Assembly: GCF_001280845.1 (NCBI RefSeq)
Contig: NZ_LGHP01000002.1
Coordinates: 775,439-839,438 of the forward strand
From: Bacillus sp. FJAT-28004
GTDB lineage: Bacteria; Bacillota; Bacilli; Paenibacillales; Paenibacillaceae
Direction of reading: 5' to 3'
DNA: 64,000 nucleotides
A program made the position numbers and the translations under genes. Of this stretch, positions 33,759-40,959 are shown one piece after another (the first letter of the stretch is position 1; the number at the start of each line of letters is the position of its first letter). Under the pieces are notes generated by a model that searched no databases, was not told where the DNA came from, and was given only the letters and a program-made list of their open reading frames with translations.

Positions 33759-34988
33759 ATGTCTAGCACTCAAGCTTCCATTGCAACGTCGCCGTCCGCT
33801 TTAAAAACGATATACCCGTTGTTGTTTGCCATTAGCTTCGTGCATTTGATTAATGACACGATCCAATCGGTCGTACCGGCATTATTTCCTATTTTGAAGG
33901 ATTCACTTTCACTGAGCTTTGCCCAAATTGGATTGATCTCTTTGATGATTAATTTAACAGCAGCACTGCTTCAGCCTGTTATCGGCATATTGTCTGATTC
34001 GCATCCGAAGCCGATGCTGCTGCCTATTGGCATGTTATTCACGATGGGAGGCGTTGCTGCTCTTTCTTATGCCTCGCAATTCTGGATGGTCATGGCTGCC
34101 GTTATGTTCATTGGAATTGGCTCAGCCGTCTTTCATCCAGCCTCTGCGCGCGTCTCCTATTTGGCAGCTGGCGTGAAAAAAGGTACAGGGCAGTCCATCT
34201 TTCAATTTGGCGGAAATATTGGACAATCGCTTGCACCGATCATGACAGCTGTGCTGTTCGTGCACACAGGCCAGCGCGGAGTTATTTGGTTTGCTCTAGT
34301 CGTTATGATCGGGATTGTCATTCAATTCAATGTGGCCAAATGGTACGGCAAGCAGCTCGCGCTTGTGCCGAATAAGAGCACGAAGCAGGCGGCAAAGCCG
34401 GTCTCTAAACTGAATGTGTCCACCGGCAAGGTCATATTTGCATTAACGATTTTAATGATTCTTGTGTTTTCCAAAAACGTCTACATTTCTGCGATCAGCA
34501 GCTATTACTCTTTTTATGCGATCGAGCATTTTGGCCTCTCAGTCAGTCATGCACAAATTGTATTGTTCGTCTTTCTCGCAGCGAATGTAATCGGTTTGCT
34601 GCTCGGCGGCGTGCTGGCAGATAAGTTTAGTCGTCGCAGCTTGATCTGGTTCTCGATCTTAGGAACTGCGCCATTTGCGCTGCTGCTTCCATATGCCAAT
34701 TTAACATTTTCCGTTATTCTGATCTTTTTTGCCGGCTTAATATTGGCATCTGCGTTTTCCGTCATTTTGGTTTATGCGAACGAATTGCTGCCAGGACGAG
34801 TCGGCCTGGTATCGGGTGTGTTTTTCGGAATGGCGTTTGGTCTCGGGGGTATTGGTTCGGCGGTTCTCGGTAATTTGGCAGATTCAATGGGTATTGAGTT
34901 TGTTATTCGCTGCACTTCATATTTGCCTTTGCTCGGCATGCTCACGATTTTGCTGCCATCGGATCGCAAAGCTAAAGCAACCGATTAA
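33759..34988 (+). CDS. MFS exporter, fosmidomycin resistance (Fsr) type
   Basis: The 409-residue protein has about 12 membrane helices and the Fsr N-terminal signature SFVHLINDTIQSVVPALFPILKD. The MFS loop between helices 2 and 3 reads GILSDSHPKP. E. coli Fsr (406 residues) exports fosmidomycin; the natural substrate of most members is unknown. ATG 33759 follows AGGAG by eight bases. Control by the divergent FCD-type GntR protein suggests a small organic acid as inducer or substrate. Confidence 0.88.
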   Translation: MSSTQASIATSPSALKTIYPLLFAISFVHLINDTIQSVVPALFPILKDSLSLSFAQIGLISLMINLTAALLQPVIGILSDSHPKPMLLPIGMLFTMGGVAALSYASQFWMVMAAVMFIGIGSAVFHPASARVSYLAAGVKKGTGQSIFQFGGNIGQSLAPIMTAVLFVHTGQRGVIWFALVVMIGIVIQFNVAKWYGKQLALVPNKSTKQAAKPVSKLNVSTGKVIFALTILMILVFSKNVYISAISSYYSFYAIEHFGLSVSHAQIVLFVFLAANVIGLLLGGVLADKFSRRSLIWFSILGTAPFALLLPYANLTFSVILIFFAGLILASAFSVILVYANELLPGRVGLVSGVFFGMAFGLGGIGSAVLGNLADSMGIEFVIRCTSYLPLLGMLTILLPSDRKAKATD

Positions 34989-35089
34989 TCCGCGCAGACG
35001 ATTTTCTCATTAGGACAATTTCCGCGGTTTCCCCGCCCACATACAATGATGGTGTATAGCCTAATCGGTGCTGGGAGGGGAGTAACGCT

Positions 35090-35176
35090 GTGAGTAAGCG
35101 GACTTTAATGATCGTTTCGCTTGTCATTTATGTATTGCTAGCTATCTTATTCCTCGTTTTGTCTATTTTTCACTAA
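35090..35176 (+). CDS. 28-residue membrane microprotein (copy 1)
   Basis: GTG 35090 is preceded by GGGAGGGGAG at seven bases, and the frame ends at TAA 35174-35176. The product is a short basic N-terminus (MSKRT) followed by a single hydrophobic helix (LMIVSLVIYVLLAILFLVLS). A strong terminator follows at once. A relative occurs at 54006-54098 with the same length class, basic start, S-L-x-x-Y-V-L-L core and near-identical ribosome binding site. Shared design at two loci supports a real gene. A CATACAAT at 35040-35047 could be a sporulation-type -10. Confidence 0.65.
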   Translation: MSKRTLMIVSLVIYVLLAILFLVLSIFH

Positions 35177-35187
35177 ACATATAACAG

Positions 35188-35240
35188 AGCAAGGGCTGTC
35201 TAATGAGTAGAATGATCTACTCCAGACAGCCCTTGTTTGT
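35188..35240. terminator. terminator after microprotein copy 1
   Basis: CAAGGGCTGTCT (35190-35201) pairs with AGACAGCCCTTG (35224-35235), with an inner GAGTAG/CTACTC stem, followed by TTTGTTTA. It probably also serves the convergent AraC gene. Confidence 0.85.
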
Positions 35241-35253
35241 TTAAAAGAGACAG

Positions 35254-36135
35254 CTACTTGCCAAGCTGCTGCTGACTAAGCTTCATTTTACGGTAATCTT
35301 TCGGCACGACGCCCTTTGTTTCACGGAAAATACGGGAAAAGGTTTTGTATGAGCCATATCCGACCTCCAGCGCAATTTCAGCGACGCTCATATCTGTAGA
35401 GACAAGCAGGCTGCAAGCATGCCGCAAGCGCAAATCATGCAGGAAGTGAACGAAGGTTTGACCGGTCGTTTGTTTTATAACTTCACTAATTCGAGAAATG
35501 CTTAGTGAGAAGCGGCTTGCAAGGTCAGATAGCGAAAGCTCGTCTTGATAATGTTGATGAATATAATGAATGATCGGCCATACCGAGGCGCTGGATTTTG
35601 ATGCGAGCTTTGAAGTCGGAGCAGACGGCGCAAGATTTCGGCGGTAACGGTCAAAGAAAGCCAATATTTCCTTTAGCCGCACTTGCAGCATCGTGCGGCG
35701 CCAAGGCTCCTGCCCCGTATACTCGTGAAACATATCTTCTATTAAATGCTTCATTCGTTCATTATCAGCACCGCTGAGTTGAACGAATGGCTGCAGCGCG
35801 TTCTGATCGATGAGGTCCATAAGACCTTCCTCTTGTCCAGGCTCCATCAGCAAATCCATGCTGAACATACAATTATAAAGAACAAGTGTACTGCCAGGCT
35901 CAGTAAAAAGCTCATGCACCTGATAGGGGAGCACAAACGTAAATGTGCCAGGCAGCATTTGATGCTTGGCATCGTTGATAGATTCAGAGCCTCTTCCGTC
36001 GATCACATATGAGAACTCTAAGAAATCATGACGATGCGGCCTGAAGCCATGGTAAAGACGGTTTAAACTAATGTGAAGGGGAGAAGAGGTGTTCATATTT
36101 GGATACGTTTTCAAATAATCAGGTATGTAGGTCAT
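35254..36135 (-). CDS. AraC family regulator
   Basis: The 293-residue protein has a cupin sensor (about 15-140; FRPHRHDFLEFSYVIDG at the N-terminus, LPGTFTFVLPYQVHEL) and an AraC DNA-binding domain (about 190-290; LSDLASRFSLSISRISEVI and VAEIALEVGYGSYKTFSRIF). Two ATGs compete: 36147 is almost touching a GGAGGA site and 36135 is 13 bases from it; I use 36135. It is divergent from the Gfo/Idh and isomerase genes, its likely targets. Confidence 0.9.
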   Translation of the reverse strand: MTYIPDYLKTYPNMNTSSPLHISLNRLYHGFRPHRHDFLEFSYVIDGRGSESINDAKHQMLPGTFTFVLPYQVHELFTEPGSTLVLYNCMFSMDLLMEPGQEEGLMDLIDQNALQPFVQLSGADNERMKHLIEDMFHEYTGQEPWRRTMLQVRLKEILAFFDRYRRNLAPSAPTSKLASKSSASVWPIIHYIHQHYQDELSLSDLASRFSLSISRISEVIKQTTGQTFVHFLHDLRLRHACSLLVSTDMSVAEIALEVGYGSYKTFSRIFRETKGVVPKDYRKMKLSQQQLGK

Positions 36136-36293
36136 GAATGAATGCATTCCTCCGAAAAACTGAGACTTTTATCGAAAAACAAGCACGATTTCTCATCCCG
36201 TTTATTCTAACATAAATAGTGAGATCAAGTGTTGCCAAAAACGAGTACTTATTGATGAGCAAGGATTCACTCAAACGCATAGGAGGAATTTCA

Positions 36294-37376
36294 TTGACTA
36301 CAGAAAATAAGATTAGAATAGGTATTATTGGTGCAGGAAATATCGGCAACGTCCATGCAGGAGAATTTTCTAAGCTTGGCGAAGAGTGTATCATTACGGC
36401 TATTACTGATTTGGATTTGACGCGCGCTGAGAAAATAGCCAAGCAATATGGTATTGAGCATGTGGTGGCTTCAAATGAAGAGTTGATTCGGCGAGCTGAC
36501 ATCGATGCTGTCATCATCGGTGTGCCTAACCAATTTCATGCTCCGCTTGCCGTGCAAGCTCTTGAAGCTGGCAAACATGTATTAATTGAGAAGCCAATGG
36601 GCATTAACAGCGATGCTGCTCGTCAAATATTGAGAGCAAGCGAAGCAGCAGATCGCGTTGTAATGGTAGCTCATCAAATGCGCTGGGAATCCGTTGCAAT
36701 GCAAATTAAAGAACAAATCGAGCGCGGTGAGCTTGGGAAAATTTATACGGCCAAAACAGGCTGGTTTCGTCGTAAAGGCATTCCAGGCTGGGGCACATGG
36801 TTTACGCAAATGGATCAATCAGGCGGCGGCCCGCTTATCGATATCGGCGTTCACATGCTTGACCTTGCGCTATATTTGATGGGCAACCCGAAGCCGGTTT
36901 CCGTATACGGCTCAACCTATGCAGAGTTTGGCCCTAACCGTAAAGGGATTGGCACATGGGGTACACCTGATTGGGACGGAACTTATGATGTTGAGGACTT
37001 GGCTACGGCGCTAATTAAAATGGAAGACGGCAGTACGCTCTCGCTTGAAGTCAGTTGGGCTGTTCATATGGATACGGACAATTCGCCGTTTATTCATGTG
37101 ATGGGTTCAGAAGGCGGCGCAAGCTATCGCGGTGCTGAAGGCAAGCTGCTTACTGAAAAATTTGATCGCCCGATTGAAAGCGTTTTGCGCAAATCAGACA
37201 ATGATGAAGGAGAACGCGCTCGTCTAAGCCGTCACTTCCTTGCGTGCATCCGTGAAGGCAAACAGCCGATTTCTTCTGTATTAACTGGTTTTACGAACAA
37301 TCTTGTGCTCGATGCGATTTATGAATCATCACGCACAGGCAATGAAGTGAAGCTGGATTGGAATCTAAATAAATAA
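36294..37376 (+). CDS. Gfo/Idh/MocA family oxidoreductase
   Basis: The 360-residue protein has the Rossmann motif IRIGIIGAGNIGNVHAGEF and the catalytic-lysine motif HVLIEKPMG. Its C-terminal domain contains GGGPLIDIGVHMLDLALYLM, typical of sugar dehydrogenases of this family. TTG 36294 is chosen because AGGAGG lies seven bases upstream; the frame is open back to 36219. It is followed 30 bases later by a sugar isomerase/epimerase, as in inositol- or keto-sugar-type pathways. Confidence 0.92.
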   Translation: MTTENKIRIGIIGAGNIGNVHAGEFSKLGEECIITAITDLDLTRAEKIAKQYGIEHVVASNEELIRRADIDAVIIGVPNQFHAPLAVQALEAGKHVLIEKPMGINSDAARQILRASEAADRVVMVAHQMRWESVAMQIKEQIERGELGKIYTAKTGWFRRKGIPGWGTWFTQMDQSGGGPLIDIGVHMLDLALYLMGNPKPVSVYGSTYAEFGPNRKGIGTWGTPDWDGTYDVEDLATALIKMEDGSTLSLEVSWAVHMDTDNSPFIHVMGSEGGASYRGAEGKLLTEKFDRPIESVLRKSDNDEGERARLSRHFLACIREGKQPISSVLTGFTNNLVLDAIYESSRTGNEVKLDWNLNK

Positions 37377-37406
37377 TCGATAAATGAAGAAAGAGGAGGA
37401 ATTTGT

Positions 37407-38243
37407 ATGTTGAGAGGTTTAACAGGAGCGGGGCTTGGCCGAATTGAAAGTGATGAGCATCTTATTAAGCTAGCTGGCGCATATGGTTTTCAAGCTGTAG
37501 ATTTGGATGCGAGGTCGCTAATTAATCGTTATGGTGTCGATCAAGCACGCGACCTTCTAGCAAGCAATGGCGTAGTCATAGGTTCAATCGGTCTTCCAGT
37601 AGAATGGAGAACGACGGAAGAAGCTTTTCTTGAAGGATTGGAGAAGCTTGCTTCATCCGCAGCTGCGGCTGCGGCTCTAGGCTGTACGAGCTGCTGTACG
37701 TATATCTTGCCTTCAACGGATTTGAAAGCAGCTCGCTTCATGGCGCTTGCGACACGCAGATTGCGTACATGCGCACAAATATTAGGCGCTTACGGCATTC
37801 GCCTCGGCCTTGAATTTGTTGGTCCTCATCATTTGCGGACGCGTTGGGAAAATCCATTTATTTGGACGCTAGAGGAAACGCTGGAGTGGATCGACGCGAT
37901 CGGTGAGAGCAATGTTGGATTGTTGTTCGATGCTTATCATTGGTACACGAATAGCCTGACTATTGCTGATATAGAAGCGCTTCGTGCCGATCAAATCGTA
38001 CATGTGCACATCAACGACGCACCAAATGTACCGGTTGAGGAAGCACTCGACAATGGCCGTGTTTACCCGGGCGAAGGTGTTATTGATCTCGTAGGCTTCC
38101 TGCAGGCGCTTGATCGAATTGGCTACAAAGGTGCCGTTTCACAAGAAATTTTATCATCACAAGCGGAGTCGCAATCGCCGGAAGAGCTGGCGCAGCGCTC
38201 CAAAGCAGGTTTTGATAAAGTGTTTGGCGCAGCTGGTCTATAA
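37407..38243 (+). CDS. sugar phosphate isomerase/epimerase-like TIM barrel protein
   Basis: The 278-residue protein fits the AP-endonuclease-2-like TIM barrel family (IolE, IolI, ketose 3-epimerases). Metal-ligand regions can be placed: GLEFVGPHH (Glu), LLFDAYHWY (Asp/His), VHVHINDA (His/Asp) and VSQEIL (Glu). It probably interconverts keto sugars or inosose derivatives with the upstream dehydrogenase. The start follows AGGAGG by seven bases. A strong terminator ends the two-gene operon. Confidence 0.88.
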   Translation: MLRGLTGAGLGRIESDEHLIKLAGAYGFQAVDLDARSLINRYGVDQARDLLASNGVVIGSIGLPVEWRTTEEAFLEGLEKLASSAAAAAALGCTSCCTYILPSTDLKAARFMALATRRLRTCAQILGAYGIRLGLEFVGPHHLRTRWENPFIWTLEETLEWIDAIGESNVGLLFDAYHWYTNSLTIADIEALRADQIVHVHINDAPNVPVEEALDNGRVYPGEGVIDLVGFLQALDRIGYKGAVSQEILSSQAESQSPEELAQRSKAGFDKVFGAAGL

Positions 38244-38282
38244 GGAACATTCTTACATTTATATTCATGCACTTTATTTCAT

Positions 38283-38318
38283 CGCTGCAAGCACATCATC
38301 GTGCTTGCAGCGTTTTTT
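38283..38318 (+). terminator. strong Rho-independent terminator
   Basis: CGCTGCAAGCAC (38283-38294) pairs perfectly with GTGCTTGCAGCG (38301-38312) and is followed by six T residues. Confidence 0.92.
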
Positions 38319-38441
38319 ATTATTTGCGGTTATAACGAAAAACCGCTAATTATGACATGATTTTTCATGAAATATGCCGGGTACTGTTCACTAGGCGGAT
38401 TCCGTTATGATGAATAATAATGGTTTTATAAAATATAAGAA

Positions 38442-38534
38442 TTTATAAGCTTGTTAGCTTATAAAGGGCTTATATTTCTCTGCGAAACGAAAGCTAAGCT
38501 TTCAAAGGACGGCTTTAGCCGTTTACGCTTGAGA
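38442..38534 (+). promoter_or_regulatory. structured leader upstream of the GH95 gene
   Basis: Three elements can be seen: hairpin TTTATAAGCT/AGCTTATAAA (38442-38451 with 38456-38465); hairpin GAAAGC/GCTTTC (38489-38503); and hairpin ACGGC/GCCGT (38509-38522). Outer pairing TCTC-GCG-AAAC (38477-38488) with GTTT-CGC-GAGA (38521-38534) can enclose the last two. It resembles a three-way junction RNA, with two mutually exclusive ways to pair 38521-38522. No T run follows. Confidence 0.45.
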
Positions 38535-38569
38535 CGCTATGAGTAGACCGATAATAGGAGACCAAAAAC

Positions 38570-40954
38570 ATGGGATACGAGGCAGAGCAGCTACATCCGT
38601 TAAACCTTTGGTATAAGCAGGAGGCTTCACGATGGGAAGAAGCGCTGCCCATTGGGAATGGACGAATAGGCGGCATGGTTTTTGGCGGTGTTAATCAAGA
38701 ACGCATTCAATTAAATGAAGATACATTGTGGTCGGGTTTTCCGCGCGATACGAATAATTACGAGGCGCTGCGCTACCTCAAGCGAGCTCGGGATTTAATA
38801 GCAGATAAAAAATTCGTAGAAGCGGAACAGCTTATTGAGGCGAAAATGCTCGGAACGAATACGGAGTCTTATCAACCGATGGGCGACTTGTTTGTAGAGC
38901 AGCATTATGAACTTGGGCATGAGCAAGTTAAAGGCTACATCCGCGAGCTTGATATCGATGCAGGCATAGCCGCTGCTCGGTTTCAAATAGGGGAAACGGT
39001 ATATTCACGAGAGATATTTGTTAGCGCGGTTGATCAAGTATTATGTGCAAGATACGAATCAGACGGGGAAGAATTGCTAGCGCTTACGGCATCCATGACT
39101 TCTTCTGTTCAGTTTGTAATAGAGACAGCTGACAGCGACGCTATTGTACTTCACGGTCGTTGTCCAAGTCATGTTGCGGACAATTATTTTGGCGATCATC
39201 CGCTAGCTGTGCAATATGAGGCAGATCGCGGGATTACGTTTCAGGGGAAACTTCAGGTCAAGATAGACGGCGGCAAAATATCAATAAATAGTAATAAACA
39301 AATAAACATTCAGGGCGCTCGTTCAGCTACATTTCTGTTAAGTGCAGCAACAAGCTTTGTGAAATTCGATGTGCAGCCGGATAAGAGTTCGGCTGTACTA
39401 AGTGAGCAAAACGATCGCATATTGGAAAAAACACAATCGTTTAGCTATGAACAGCTGCGCGAGCGGCATGTACAGGATCACCGCAGCCTGTTTCAACGGG
39501 TGCAAATTGATCTAGGTAGGAACGCTCAAGCTCTTTTGCCAACAGATGAGCGGCTGGAAGACTATAAGCAAGGTAAACAAGATCCAGCGCTGGAGGCGCT
39601 GTACTTCCAATATGGTCGATATTTGCTTATGGCAAGCTCTCGTCCAGGCACGCAGCCGGCTAATTTGCAGGGGATTTGGAATGATCGCGTTCAGCCACCT
39701 TGGAATAGCGACTATACAACGAATATTAATACTCAAATGAATTATTGGCCAGCGGAAGTGGGGAATTTAAGCGAATGTCATGAGCCTTTGTTTCGGATGA
39801 TTGAGGATCTCAGCGTATCTGGCGCACGAACGTCAGCTATTCATTATAACAGTCGAGGCTGGGTTGCTCATCATAATGTAGACTTGTGGCGGACGTCGAC
39901 TCCAACTGCCGGTCATCCAAGCTGGGCATTCTGGCCGCTTGGCGGCGTTTGGCTGACACAGCATTTGTGGGAGCATTATTTATATCATCCGAGTGAAACC
40001 TTCTTGAGAGACAAAGCTTATCCTCTTATGAAGGGCGCAGCTTTATTTTGTTTGGACTTTCTGCAGGAAAACGACGAAGGGCAGCTGGTAACTTCGCCAT
40101 CTACCTCGCCAGAGAATAAGTTCTTGACTGCTCAGGGCGAGGCAAGCAGTGTTGCGCAATCGTCTGCCATGGATATTACATTAATCGGTGAGCTGTTTGA
40201 TCATTGCATAACGGCTGCGAGCTTGCTTGGGCTAGATGCGTCTTTCAAGCAGCAGGTAGAAGCGGCGAGGAGCAAGCTTACTCCACTTCAAATTGCGCCT
40301 ACCGGGCAATTGCAGGAATGGCATGATGATTTCGAAGAGCACGAGCCTGGGCATCGTCATGTATCCCATTTATACGGCTTATATCCGGGTACGACTATCA
40401 ATGAAGAAATGACTTCGGAGCTTGTAGAAGCAGGACGTCGTTCACTCGAGAGCCGCATAAACAACGGGGGCGGTCATACAGGCTGGAGTTGTGCGTGGCT
40501 GATTAACTTATTTGCGCGGCTAAAGGATTCTAAGTCTTCTTATCGCTTTATCCATACTTTGCTTGCACGCTCCACGCATCCGAATCTGTTCGATGACCAT
40601 CCACCGTTTCAAATCGATGGGAACTTCGGCGGTACGGCGGGTATAGCAGAACTGCTGCTGCAAAGTCATTTGGGCTATATCGAGCTTCTACCGGCACTCC
40701 CTGATGTATGGCCAAGCGGTTATGTGAAAGGTCTTAAGGCACGCGGAGGATTTGTTGTCGATATGGAATGGACAGATGGCAAGCTAACGGCTGGCATCGT
40801 TCTATCCACACACGGATCGATCTGCAGCTTGCGTGCTAAAAATGCAATTAGCGTTGTCGCATCTGACGGTACAAACATCGACGCATCAAAGCCGTTCCGA
40901 ACAAACAAGAACGAATGGTATAACATTTTATCATCAACGATAGAAGGAGATTAA
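38570..40954 (+). CDS. GH95 family glycosidase (alpha-L-fucosidase/alpha-L-galactosidase type)
   Basis: The 794-residue protein has the GH95 layout: N-terminal beta-sandwich (about 5-270; LPIGNGRIGGMVFGGVNQERIQ-type start, ending near residue 260), linker, (alpha/alpha)6 barrel (about 330-690) and C-terminal beta domain. Candidate catalytic residues by comparison with Bifidobacterium AfcA are Glu515 (STSPENKF) and Asp683 (FQIDGNFGG), with the NTQMNYWPAE motif in the barrel. Members release alpha-1,2-linked L-fucose or L-galactose, for instance from xyloglucan side chains. There is no signal peptide. It is followed five bases later by a GH3 gene. Confidence 0.93.
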   Translation: MGYEAEQLHPLNLWYKQEASRWEEALPIGNGRIGGMVFGGVNQERIQLNEDTLWSGFPRDTNNYEALRYLKRARDLIADKKFVEAEQLIEAKMLGTNTESYQPMGDLFVEQHYELGHEQVKGYIRELDIDAGIAAARFQIGETVYSREIFVSAVDQVLCARYESDGEELLALTASMTSSVQFVIETADSDAIVLHGRCPSHVADNYFGDHPLAVQYEADRGITFQGKLQVKIDGGKISINSNKQINIQGARSATFLLSAATSFVKFDVQPDKSSAVLSEQNDRILEKTQSFSYEQLRERHVQDHRSLFQRVQIDLGRNAQALLPTDERLEDYKQGKQDPALEALYFQYGRYLLMASSRPGTQPANLQGIWNDRVQPPWNSDYTTNINTQMNYWPAEVGNLSECHEPLFRMIEDLSVSGARTSAIHYNSRGWVAHHNVDLWRTSTPTAGHPSWAFWPLGGVWLTQHLWEHYLYHPSETFLRDKAYPLMKGAALFCLDFLQENDEGQLVTSPSTSPENKFLTAQGEASSVAQSSAMDITLIGELFDHCITAASLLGLDASFKQQVEAARSKLTPLQIAPTGQLQEWHDDFEEHEPGHRHVSHLYGLYPGTTINEEMTSELVEAGRRSLESRINNGGGHTGWSCAWLINLFARLKDSKSSYRFIHTLLARSTHPNLFDDHPPFQIDGNFGGTAGIAELLLQSHLGYIELLPALPDVWPSGYVKGLKARGGFVVDMEWTDGKLTAGIVLSTHGSICSLRAKNAISVVASDGTNIDASKPFRTNKNEWYNILSSTIEGD

Positions 40955-40959
40955 TCATC

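Noticed and set aside
38482..38496. cre-like sequence before GH95
   Set aside because: It has too many mismatches in the first half-site. The bases are better explained by the hairpin-rich leader.
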